This document shows, one piece after another, positions 32,699 to 43,044 of a stretch of 64,000 bases of DNA. Below the pieces are notes generated by a model. That model had not been told where the DNA came from. It was given only the letters and a program-made list of their open reading frames with translations, and ran no database searches. Position numbers and translations under genes: made by a program. The stretch is from Cyclaneusma minus (taxonomy: Eukaryota > Ascomycota > Leotiomycetes > Marthamycetales > Marthamycetaceae): the NCBI GenBank assembly GCA_037179335.1, contig JAKZHN010000028.1, forward strand, positions 124,001-188,000. The letters are read 5' to 3'. Position 1 is the first letter of the stretch. Every line of letters starts with the position of its first letter.

Positions 32699-34333
32699 AT
32701 GGCCGTCCGAATCCAGTTCGATCATCCCCACGATTTCTATACCAATCTCGACGAAATCACCGGAAGTGTCATCCTGAACCTCCAGAGTGATGAGACCGTC
32801 TCGGCCATTATCGTCAAGTTGGAGGGCGAGAGTAAGACCATGTTGATCCGCCCTCCGCCCATGGAATACTCACGACGGGCATCCGACCGCAACCGTCCTG
32901 CAAATGAGTACCACAAGATTCTTTACAAGCTTCAACAAGTCTTCCCATCTGGACAAAATAACTTCGGGCCTGGCTTTTCATCCGGTGCAGCTTATACGCT
33001 CCGACCCGGACAACACCACTACCCATTCAGGTTCAAAATACCATTCAACAATTCTTGCTCAATGATGGGACCGGTTATGGGAGTGGGCGGAATCAAAGGA
33101 TTCCTGGATATGCCCCAGCAATTTACATTTCGACATGTCACACGGACACTTCCACCGTCCTTGAGCGGCTTTCCGAATGAAGCTGAGATCAGATACTTCG
33201 TCAAAGTTACCGTCCAACGGCCCGGTCTCTTCAAGGAAAATCGTCGAACTTGGACAGGCTTTAAGTTTCTCCCCATAGAACCTCCCCGACCGCCGCCTAC
33301 CACACAAGAGCGCTTCGCTCGCAGGACGCACACTTTCCAGGCTGGGCTTGCGCCCTACGCCAACAAGTCTATGTTCAGCAAGAAAGTAACCCCTGCATCA
33401 GATACGCCTCCGAGCATCGAAGTCAATGCACGGCTTCCGAATCCTCCAATCTTGACATGCAACAAGACATTGCCCTTACGGATCTTGACGAAGAAGCTCA
33501 ATGATAGTCCAGAAAGTGTGTATTTGACTTCGTTACAGATTGAGTTGTTGAGCCGGACAGAAGTAAGAGCGGAGGAAGTGATGCGAGTTGAGAGTGGAGG
33601 ATTTGTTATTATGACAGCTGCCGGGCTCTCCATCAAGCTTAGTGATCCTGGCGATGCCGTAGGCAAGGAGACAGTACTCGATAGCAGTCTCTGGGTAGCA
33701 GTACCTCTACCAAAGACTGTTACGCCGTCATTTCATACCTGCAATCTGACACGTACCTACGAGCTGGAAGTCAAGGTTGGCCTTGCTTATGGCACTGGAC
33801 CGAAGAATCTGCAGGTGAGCTCAATGACCCCTATTGCACCCCTATTGTACCACTATTGGTCATTTTGCAACACTTTTCTTCAACCCGTGAGGTAGATCAC
33901 TTTCCCCTGAAATTATGATTCTGACGCCGAACAGCCTCAACAAGTCCAACTACCTTTGAGGTTCCCCGTTGATGTGTACTCCGGCATCGCTCCACCGCCA
34001 GGTCTCGTCGACGCTATGGCGTCTCGTCCTGGTCGTCCACCAGCCCAACCTCCTCGTCCAGGCACCTCAGTACCCGCTTCAGCTCCTGCACACGCGCCCA
34101 AACCTCCAGCAGCACCCGATCCGCTCTATCCGCCGCAGCTTGGAACACCGGCAGCCGCTCAGGTGGATGAGGCGCCTCCGAGCTACGAGGACGCAATGGC
34201 AGAGGAGTTTACGAGCCAAGCGGACGGCAATAGAGCGGAGTATTCAGGAATCAGTAATGAGAATGGGCCAAGTCAGATACCAGAGCGCCCTGCACCGCAG
34301 TATGAGGAGAAAGGAGGAGGAATTTTGCGTTGA
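32699..34333 (+). CDS. Alpha-arrestin (arrestin-related trafficking adaptor)
   Basis: Adaptor that recruits a Rsp5/Nedd4-type ubiquitin ligase to membrane transporters for endocytosis. Exons 32699-33814 and 33935-34333 (intron 120 bases) give 504 residues. The arrestin N domain starts MAVRIQFDHPHDFYTNLDEI and includes GSVILNLQSDETVSAIIVKL and RPGQHHYPFRFKIPFNNSC. The C domain includes PSIEVNARLPNPPILTCNKT, LPLRILTKKL and RTYELEVKVGLAYG. The Pro-rich tail carries EAPPSYEDAM, a PPxY motif for the ligase's WW domains. An upstream ATG in frame at 32597 would add 34 residues; MAVRIQF is the more likely start because it begins the domain. The specific ART relative cannot be assigned. Confidence 0.88.
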
Positions 34334-35041
34334 TTCTTCGAATGAAATAGGGCTATAGAGGCTAGGGAGTCGGGAAATGCTCGGTGCGGCTGGATGGAGT
34401 CAGGTGCATTAGTGTCATAAAGGTTTTCTGTCAGATACCCTACATTTTTGAAGCTATTAATTCGAGGCAATGTTCATTGCCGGATGCTGTGTGACTATAT
34501 CTCTATGTACTAATAGCTATGTGAGCGAACTAGCGAAGTTGATAATCAGTGCCGGGCACAAAATTTTGGATATCCTGCTAGACGCCAGTGCCATATAAAG
34601 GACACCAGAACACTCTTGATTCAAGGAGACCCAAGTGTCACGACCTATACTGTCTGTGGATTATGAGGCTGCACACCATCTACCACGAGCGTCGACCCGG
34701 TGACTTCGACTTCATTCTCATCCTCAAATCCTCCCCCGACATGCGGCTGTTCCACTTTCAGCACCTTCAGCGTCGATCCCCAGACGACCACCTCCGGTTG
34801 AAGATTCCTAGGCTTCTCTGAGTCTTGGCGATGCCTGCCATTTTGAAGGTGATATTAGCTTCACTCTCTGGAACTTCATCATAGCAAGAGCTGCAAGACG
34901 CTGTTCTCTCCCTCGCTCTTTCTTCCGCTTTCCGACACCTTCAGCTTCGTATCCTGCGCGCCTCATCTCAACTCCTTCAGACATTCTGGTCAACAACTTC
35001 TTCAACTCCCAGGCATCAAAACCATCATTACCGTTTGGACA
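34334..35041. other. Intergenic, no gene seen
   Basis: About 0.7 kb with the arrestin 3' end and the promoter of the next gene. No element recognised. Confidence 0.45.
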
Positions 35042-36796
35042 ATGGCAGCCCTAGAGGAGTTCAAGGGCTCCCACATGATCAAAACAACATTCGCCATCTT
35101 CTCAGACAACCTCGGCATGGATAGAGGTATTCCTCAGTATCTTTTGGAAAACCGAGTCGATGTCGCTGTTTATTGTGGCAATCTGACCGACTGCTCCACT
35201 ATCAAAGAACTTAAAGCCTCCCTCCGATTACTCAAGGAAATCGATGCTGGTCTCAAACTTGTGATAGCGGGTAACCACGACCTCATTCTCGACGGGGCCG
35301 CCTTCACGGCGCACATCAATGCTACAGGTCAGTCGATAGGCGATGAAGATGTCTTGATGCAGTACGGCGGCGGACCACAAGAGGCGCGCCAAGCAGTCGA
35401 AGACTTTCACGTGGGACATTTCGGCATTGAATTTCTCGACGAAGGAACTCACAACTTTGAACTGGAGAACGGGGCCATCCTCAAAGTCTTCGCCAGCCCC
35501 TGGACGCCCAAATCTGCCGGCCCTGGCGCGTTTCAGTATTCTCGAGAAGAAGGGCATGAATTTCCGATAGAGGAGGCAACAAATCTGGTCATCACCAACG
35601 GTCCACCCAGAGGTATCTTGGATCGCAACGTTGAGATAGGATGCCCGGATCTCTTCACTGCCATTGCTCGCGCGCGTCCACAGATCCACGCCTTTGGCCA
35701 GCACCGCGAAGGATGGGGTGCATACATGGCCAGGTGGAACCGTAAGCGTCTTCAGACACTTGAAGAGCCAGGGTCTACCACAGCCATCAGGCACACCAAC
35801 GCCATCAACATGTGGAAATCGGAGTTGGTGCAGAATTTGGCTCGACTGAAACCATTCACACTTGACACTCCTGAAGCTGCAGCAGAGAGAGTGAAAAGGT
35901 TCGCCAAATGGGATGAGGACGGATGCTGTGTCACAAAACATACCTTCGACGATAGCAAGCCCCTGTACCGCGGCGATGAAACTCTATTTGTGAACGGGGC
36001 CGTCACTGGTCGTGATGGACAGAGGCAGATGCCATGGATAGTCGACATTGAGCTTTCGAAGATCGGAACACTACCTGCATCTCTATATAGGTACGACGAC
36101 ACCATACGATCATTCATGCAAAACTACTGGCCCTTCATTGGCGATATCACTCAAAAGCCCCGAAACACACTCCAGGCTCTTCACGATGCGGCAGAAAAGT
36201 TCCGAATCAATAGAAACACGCTGATCCGGCCGCCCGAGTTTGCAAACCATCACAAGGCACGTCTGAGCACCGTCGAATACGACTTCATCAAACGCGCGGA
36301 GCAGAAATGGATGTACAGGGAATGGTTCAGGGGGACGATGAACAGGGGCGCCAGGAAGTGGTATTCGAGACACAGACGCGAGCGCCGCTGGCGGTTCAAT
36401 GTTAAGTACGCTGTGAAGAGAAGACGACTCATCATGCGCCCTACATACCGTGTGGCGCGAGACCTCAGGCAGCTTCGCAGTGTTCAGGACAGAGACGGTT
36501 CGAGCACAGAAAGTGGAAGCATTGCAGAGGCAAGCACGGCAAGTGAAAGCCCGGAAAGTGAAATCCCGGCAAGTGGAAGCCCAGCAAGTGGAAGCACTGG
36601 AAGCACGAGCAGCACCGAATCCGAAAGTTTCGAAGAGATGGAGTTTGAAGAGATGGAGGTCGAAGACGACTCGAGCGTCTCAAGCGGAAGCACAACAAGC
36701 TGGGAAAGTCGCTCATCAAGTCCCGAGATTCTTGAGGAGGAAGAGCCTATTATGACGCTGAGGAATAGGGTGGTTTACGCTCCCAGGCCTGCATGA
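35042..36796 (+). CDS. Calcineurin-like metallophosphoesterase homolog, metal ligands largely lost
   Basis: One exon, 584 residues. Residues about 12-225 have the fold and order of the MPPED/UPF0046-type phosphoesterases: a first strand FAIFSDN (21-23), VAVYCGNLTD (46-50), LVIAGNHDLIL (GNHD 77-80), FASPWTPK, ITNGPPRGILD (185-189) and IHAFGQHREGWGAY (218-224). In active relatives these are DxH, GDxT, GNHD/E, HGPP and GHxHEG. Here only GNHD is intact: the first Asp-x-His is missing, GD is GN, the HGPP His is Asn, and GHIH is GQHR. The protein is therefore probably inactive or strongly altered. Residues about 370-480 are a basic, aromatic-rich extension, and about 490-565 is a Ser/Glu tract of SGS/SES repeats. 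Substrate and role are unknown. Confidence 0.78.
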   Translation: MAALEEFKGSHMIKTTFAIFSDNLGMDRGIPQYLLENRVDVAVYCGNLTDCSTIKELKASLRLLKEIDAGLKLVIAGNHDLILDGAAFTAHINATGQSIGDEDVLMQYGGGPQEARQAVEDFHVGHFGIEFLDEGTHNFELENGAILKVFASPWTPKSAGPGAFQYSREEGHEFPIEEATNLVITNGPPRGILDRNVEIGCPDLFTAIARARPQIHAFGQHREGWGAYMARWNRKRLQTLEEPGSTTAIRHTNAINMWKSELVQNLARLKPFTLDTPEAAAERVKRFAKWDEDGCCVTKHTFDDSKPLYRGDETLFVNGAVTGRDGQRQMPWIVDIELSKIGTLPASLYRYDDTIRSFMQNYWPFIGDITQKPRNTLQALHDAAEKFRINRNTLIRPPEFANHHKARLSTVEYDFIKRAEQKWMYREWFRGTMNRGARKWYSRHRRERRWRFNVKYAVKRRRLIMRPTYRVARDLRQLRSVQDRDGSSTESGSIAEASTASESPESEIPASGSPASGSTGSTSSTESESFEEMEFEEMEVEDDSSVSSGSTTSWESRSSSPEILEEEEPIMTLRNRVVYAPRPA

Positions 36797-37339
36797 GGTG
36801 TGCGCGGGTCTGGCTTTTGGGACGGCGTGCTGCGTATACCTTGAGCAAGCCATTTGAGCGACATTGGCGCTGTTCACTCGTGGGGTGAGATCAGAGTCTT
36901 GGGCTAGGGATCGTGAAGCCTATTTTTTGGATCCAGCGCAATTTTTTGCATCGGACCAAGTGGTTTTGGGGGTATGGAGCTTTTGGCAGCGTAGATACTT
37001 GAGCAGACGCATCTATTGGCGTCTGGGTGCGTATGTCACGAATTCAGTGGCACTTTTCATCAATCATCAACGACTCTTACGGTTCTGTGAACCTTGCAAC
37101 ATCAGGATATCTTCATTCCTCTGGCTACTTCGCGAGCCTCACTATCTTCTTTGCTTGGGGCAAGCCCAAGCTTTCCCCTTCTCTCGAACAGATACTTCTT
37201 TCTGTAAGTGAGAAGGCGAGCTCCAACTAGCATGATTTTGCACTTCTTGCCAGGCAGAGCCTCCAAGATAGGCTAATTTTCTTCGAAACATCCGTTGAAC
37301 TGATTGTTGTTGAGAAGTAATCACATGCCAAAATGTGCC

Positions 37340-37370
<31 letters not shown>

Positions 37371-37386
37371 GAAAGGCAAAAAAAAA
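37340..37386 (+). repeat. A-rich microsatellite
   Basis: A run of about 15 A followed by several GAAAA units, a short GGCAA break, and another A run. Confidence 0.85.
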
Positions 37387-37390
37387 TTGC

Positions 37391-37518
37391 CAAAAAATGG
37401 TGAACCGAACCCGGTAGCTCCTGACCACTTGGCCAGGCAATCCAGAATTGTTTGAAGTAAAAGTCGCGGTTCTAGCTTTACTGGTCCCCACACATCCAGC
37501 GACTTTCCAATTGGGCTA
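37391..37518 (-). other. Pol III box-like cluster (possible tRNA relic)
   Basis: On the minus strand, TAGCCCAATTGG (37518-37507) and TGGCCAAGTGG (37435-37425) fit the A-box pattern. GGTTCGGTTCA (37411-37401) resembles a B box and is followed by a TTTTTT run. No complete cloverleaf can be drawn: the closer A and B boxes are too near each other and the farther pair too distant without an intron. Confidence 0.25.
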
Positions 37519-37890
37519 TGAGACCCGTCCGATTCGAAAGTCAGTCAACGCAAATAGCATATGTACCACTCTCGACCAACTTCTTTGGCGCATGCCTTTG
37601 TCCTCGCTATCACAACGTCCCTGTTGCTGGTAATTCAATAAAGCCTTTGTAAACAACACTTCAATCTGAAGAGTCTCTGAACATGAATTTTACAACGCCT
37701 GATCTTGGAATACTCAAGTACAAAATACGGAGGACGCATACAGGATATGTGCTTCTGCCACAGGCAGCTGCCTACACAAATTTGAATACACAACAATCAA
37801 ATAAGTACTTGACTATACTACCCAACATTCCCCTCTCACTCAAATTCTGAACGAAACTAGCTTTCAGTAAGTAAAATACCTCAACTCGCC

Positions 37891-38741
37891 ATGGCTGTCC
37901 ACGCAAAGGAAAGCAAGGTTTACGAGACCAGAATGAGAAAGGCTACAGGAAAGAACCGCGCCTCCCCGAAGTCGAGATCTTCAGCAAGATCGACCCCAGC
38001 AACATTCTACCATCCAAGACTCGCCGTGGTGCTGGAGTCTCTGTTGTCGCCGCCCAGCGCTCACCGTCTTCTGAGCTACACGATGAACCGGCCCCCAGCT
38101 CTTCTGTCTTGTCTTCTCCGGCCCTCTCCACCATATCCAGCCCGCTTTCCCCAGCTCCTACCGACATGGCTATAGACCAACGCATTGAGCCTCAGGAGTC
38201 TCTGCCGGTCTTCAACGATGAGTGGCTCCAGGACCTCCCCGTTTCGATCCAGCAAGACTCCACGAACTGGCTGGAAGTTGCCAGCCAGCCGGCTCAAGCT
38301 GCTCGAACCCAATCTCCCTTCCCAGCCGTCTTCATCCCCGACTTCCTCGCCTTCGATCCCCTCGGCTACGACCCCTACGCCTCCAATGCTCTCCAGCTCT
38401 ACCCCCTTTCCTTCCCGCTCTTCGACTGGACGCCCCTCATCGCACCCCAGCCTAGACCCAAGCCGACGATCTTTAACTGCCTCATACACGACGAAGCAAG
38501 CCGGAACTTCGTACCTCCGCCTCCCCTGGTGCTCCCAGAGGACTCAAACGAAGACTATCCTGAGGCTTTGGCACTCCTCAGTGATGAGGAGTTAGAGATG
38601 TCGAAGCCGGCGAGGTCGAAGGAGGAGAAGAAGAGAAGGACGGCCAGGAAGCGGTTTGAGAGGGCGCAGTGGAAGTTGAAGACGGGTGGGAGGTTGAGTG
38701 CGGCAGAGAGGAGGGCGCTTGTGGAGGTTATGGGGTGGTAG
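37891..38741 (+). CDS. Unnamed protein with basic C-terminal helix; 5' end uncertain
   Basis: The frame from 38109 (ATG) to 38741 codes 210 residues. It is clearly protein-like upstream of that ATG too (IFSKIDPSNILPSKTRRGAG), back to about 37977. A consistent model starts at 37891 (MAVHAKESK), removes 37918-37976 (59 bases, donor GTTTAC, acceptor TCGAG) and gives 263 residues. The donor is weak, and the bases removed also read sensibly (VYETRMRKATGKNR), so a one-base frameshift between two real segments is the alternative. The middle is Pro/aromatic-rich (IPDFLAFDPLGYDPYASNAL). The C-terminus is a highly basic helix (SKEEKKRRTARKRFERAQWK), suggesting nucleic acid binding. I do not recognise a family. 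Confidence 0.5.
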
Positions 38742-41081
38742 GGAGGCGTGGGGAAGCTGTGGCTGTTTGGTTTGGGAGTTGCAATGGACAAGGTGAGGTA
38801 AAATGTTTTGGAGATTCTGCTGATACTGTAAGATAGCTTGCAGTGCTGGAGGGTTCTCTATATGTTTTTATAGGAAATTAATGACATTCGTTGCCTTCTG
38901 AGCAGTTTACACGAAATTGAAATGAGTGCAGTGACCAAAAAAGACAACTTATGATCTTATCAGAAACGATCCAAAGCAGAAAACCAGTTCAAGCTATCGA
39001 AGGCAATAAGACTGATGTGAACTGATTGACGAGGCAACTAGTAATATTGGTTGTCGACGGAGAAAAAGAATGTCGAGATTGAGGCAAGGTGTTGTTGAAA
39101 GGCCCCACAAGTCGCCGTCGGGGGTTTGTTTTCCCGAGCTGATGCCAAGACTCCATGCGAACCCCAGCCGTGCCGCGCTCTTCTGCTTAATCAAGTTTCT
39201 TTGAAGTTACAACCCAGATACCTATTCAGAACATACGTGTATTTACCGTTTCAGATCTGTCGCAATGCTGCCTGGTAGCCATTTACCAATACCCACGGTT
39301 ACACCAACGGCGCCAGAGACATCGACAAGGAGTATTACTGGAATGCCATTGTTCAGCTCCGGCTGCGCAACTCTTCACCCCTGTCTCCAGCTGCACCTCC
39401 AGCACTGCATATCACCAGCGCTCGCGCTCAGAGCCGCATGATGTTTGTCTGCCAAAAAGGATCGAGGAGCACACCAAACGTAGTGTGCCACCAGTCTCTG
39501 CCTGCTCCGAACTCAAGCGTCTCTCTGCCTGCCATTTTTCTCCTTACCGTCTGAAGTCCAGCTCACAGGGGGTCATATCCGACCCTTCCCATGCTGCTGC
39601 TGCCTTTTCTCGCACATCCCGCCTCCACACACCCTGCTTCACCCTCAGCCTTATCATGACCTAGGACACCGGCAGGCAACTTTTTTTTAGGGTAACGGCT
39701 TCCACCATCTTCTACGTCGGGTTCTTGTCCATTTTTTTCTGCTGCTCTATAGCTTGCCTGCAAGCGTGGGGGCTGCTGTCGCCTATCAGAAAGTCGAGCA
39801 TACCTAGCGCAGGCCTGCAGATTATCGCTCCGCTCCATATTAAATGTTTCTTGTCCTGTCATCTCCTTAAACTCGCTTCTTTCTATAATTACCATCATGT
39901 CACGATGCAATGTCTCGGCTTCTGATTGGTCGAATACCGAGGTCTGTATAGCTCCTGCACGGCCAGTACTTCTCTAATCATTGGCCTTCCCTGTCACTCT
40001 GCGTATGTATTCCCTTCAAGTCCCACTGCTCGCGGGCCGCAACGATCGGCATGCCCGAACCACCCCGACGCTAACATGGGCAGTCCTTGGCTTTATACAA
40101 GTCCACCTGCATTTGCGCAAGGGTCGTAGGGCTGAGTTGACGGCTTCCCGCACCACCATTACCATCGTCGCCTCATACTGGTCTCCAAGAGTTTTTCCGG
40201 AAACAGAATCCAACGAAGGCTGCCGCGGATGGATTATCTGGCCTAAGTCTTCTGTTGTTGTTGGCCATGATAGCTTCCGGCGCTGGCTCCTGACAACCTT
40301 TGCGTGGGATATACACTCGTCACCACATGGCTGCCTTCCTGGTCAAAGCCAATCTTGATCACAGAAGCCTCTCTATCCGGCAGGTAATGTCCGCCTAACA
40401 GCCACTCCGGCTTGTCCGACTGGCCTACAGATTTTCTGGTGTTTCCGTCGAGGACTTGCTCATACAGGATGACGACACCTGATAAGTAAAATTTGCTCCT
40501 GGTGCGTTGCAGGGAGGTGAGTATCCCTGATCAGCAGTCTCTAGGACTAGGCTCCTGCAGCTTCCGGAGCCTCAAAGTCGCCCATCACGGATAGCCTGCC
40601 GCCCCTGGGGCTTCCAAACCCACAATTACCCGGTTGTATCACTTACTATGTGCGTGAGCCTAGACCGTTCTACCCTATCATTCGCGGATGCAGCTAAATC
40701 CATATGACTGTGTGGGTATGTGACCGTGGTCTTGTGCAGTGTAGACCTATATTACGCCTTGAAAAAGCTTTAGAACGCGACGTGATGGGCTGTTTTCTCT
40801 ACAGGCGTTCTTCAAATGTCTCATTGACCTTGAGGCTTATTATAGCTGGCAGATATCTGTATACTGGAGATACCATGCCCACTCGGTATTCCACTGCTCA
40901 AACTTGACTCACGATTAGAAATATTGGCTTGTGATACCCTGATACTGTTGAAGGTCGTTACATGTATTAGAAGGGCCTTGCATAATAGCCGACCATCTTC
41001 CAGATAGGGTCACCCGGCTCCGGAGAGCTTGAAACAAATCCACTTCTCTCGATAACACCAACACGAAACTTCCCGATCACG
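38742..41081. other. Long gene-free stretch
   Basis: About 2.3 kb without a supported gene on either strand; short frames look random. One TACATGTA palindrome at 40959-40966. Confidence 0.45.
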
Positions 41082-42473
41082 ATGATGAGGATTGCCATAG
41101 CTGGTTCTGGCGGTCTCGCTCAGCACTTTGCTCATCATCTGAACGAAACAGTGCATCCCTTCATCATACTTTCTCGTTCGGTACGTGGATGGCCCCTGAG
41201 AACACACTCCAAGCCCTGTCTTGACGAGACTTTCCGAGCCCAAGCCTCAGCAAACCTAGGTTTGAATACCCTAGAAGTACTGGGGATTCGTAAGGCACAG
41301 GTTTGCTTGTCCTTGCCTAGCTGTTTGACCTGTAGTTCTTCTTCATCCATTCCGGAACCACTTCAACCTCCCGCACCATCGTCAAGTCTCTGTTGATTCA
41401 GACCGACCCCCTATGCTTGACACCCAACTCCATTCCAGACTCGTACTTACACCCCCCAGCCAAAACCCCAACTCGAAGAGCTTGGCTACCAAATCCTCGC
41501 CGTCGACTACAACTCACAAGATGACCTTGTACGCAAAGGCCCGTACCTGACTTCCTTCGAAATACTCTAACCCTGTCCAACAGCGCTTCGCCCTCCGCGG
41601 CATCGACCTCGTCATCTCCACCGTATCCGGAACACCCCAAATCAACCTCATCGACGCCGCCGCCCATTCCCGCGTCCGCCGTTTCGTCCCCGCCGAATTC
41701 GAAGGTCCGCCTTCGCGTCGCCCCTCCCCCGACCCCCTCGACCAGTCCCGCGGACGCGCTGCCACTCTCGACCGACTGCGCCACTACAACAACCGCCAAA
41801 ACAGACACCACATGCGCTCAACCCTCTTCATCTGTGGTATTTTCTATGAGTGGTTTGCGCGCGGTGGACTGGCGAGTAAGGGGGTGGCGCTGGGTAGTGG
41901 CATGGAGCATCAGGGTGCTTTTCTGATGGATGTGGGAAATCATAGTGCTGAGATAGTGGAACAGACGGAGAGGGGTGAACCGCTGTATCTGTGCTTGACT
42001 TCGATTAATGACTTGGCGATGTATGTGGCGGCGGCGCTGGACTTGGGGATTGAGAATTGGCCGGGGGAATACAAGGTCAGGGGGGAGAGGAGGACGGTTG
42101 CTGAGATCGTGAGCTGGGCGGAGGCTGCTAGGGGTGGTAGGTTTCTCCCACTTTCTTTGTTATTTCTGATGACTTATCTAAGACTTTTCTCCCGTTTTGT
42201 GGTTTGAAATTCTGGGATGCTGATTCGAAGGGTGTATGTATAGGTGCTCCGGGGATGCTATTCACGATCGTCAGCTATAATAAGCGAGATCTGCCGGCTC
42301 ATCTCAACCATGCCCAGTTCTATCAGGACTTTGGTCGAGTGGCGAAGATGCAGTCACTTATTGCTACAGCGGACGGTCGCTATGACTTCTCGACGGCGAA
42401 CCTGAATGAGATGGTTGATGTCGAGCCGCAGTCATTCTGGAACTGGCTTAGCACGCATTGGGGAACGCAGTGA
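41082..42473 (+). CDS. NmrA-like / isoflavone reductase-type NAD(P)-binding protein
   Basis: Atypical short-chain dehydrogenase of the NmrA/isoflavone-reductase group. Four exons (41082-41180, 41460-41528, 41584-42136, 42244-42473) give 316 residues; introns are 279, 55 and 107 bases. The nucleotide motif is at the start (MRIAIAGSGGLAQHF). The second beta strand is ILSRSPKPQLEELGYQILAV, joined across the unusually long first intron in exact phase. ALRGIDLVISTVSGTPQINL and RRFVPAEFEGPP follow, the latter typical of the group. The C-terminal half has STLFICGIFYEWFARGG and SINDLAMYVAAALDLGIENW. Members are redox enzymes or redox sensors; substrate and activity cannot be read from the sequence. 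The region 41640-41780 is unusually GC-rich. Confidence 0.8.
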
Positions 42474-43044
42474 GCTTTTATGAGGGAGACAGGTCGAGGA
42501 CTGTTTCTCGGCTAGCAGGAGGCTTATTTCTTCACATTCCAGTCTATTCGCAGAGCACCCTTCTGGAAAGGATGGTGTCGGCATTTTGTATTCTTAGCAT
42601 TTTTAAATAGCACTCCTAACTACTTAGCAGTTGGAAATTTGACAGTTCAGTTTCGGCGTTCTTAGGGCCGTTGAGATGGCCCGACAGTCCGACTAGCCGC
42701 TCCATGTCACCTGACCATTTCGAGAAGGAGCATTCGTCCACTGGGAGAGAAAGTGCACCTCTCGGTTACATCATCGACAGACGGAGCACAGGAAATTGTC
42801 GAAAGAACCTAAATTCCGAATTCAAGACAATCCTCGACCAAGGCTGTGAATTTCACCTCGATTCTCCGCAGCCTCGAGCGCTGAGCAGGTTATGTCTCCC
42901 ACTGGCGAAGCTGAGGTCGGTCATGCCTGGCTCTTTAGTCGCCCCGTCTTTTGCCCGAATGCCTCACTGCCAAGTGTAGCAAGCACGATTAGAAGGCACA
43001 TAGTAAATACCGGTGAGACTACTGACGCTGTTGTTCATATCTAG
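42474..43044. other. Intergenic, no gene resolved
   Basis: 571 bases. An open frame at 42671-42979 (+) could hold an upstream exon of the next gene, but no splice path was convincing. Confidence 0.35.

Larger units (their letters stand above)
36797..37890. other. Intergenic with A-rich microsatellite and tRNA-like fragments
   Basis: About 1.1 kb. 37340-37386 is an A/G-rich simple repeat (poly-A, then AAAAG units). On the minus strand 37391-37518 contains pol III box-like words followed by a T run. No protein gene is supported. Confidence 0.5.

Noticed and set aside
42671..42979. A 102-residue plus-strand frame before the Lys/Pro-rich gene
   Set aside because: Considered as its first exon, but no splice donor and acceptor pair gave a continuous convincing protein.
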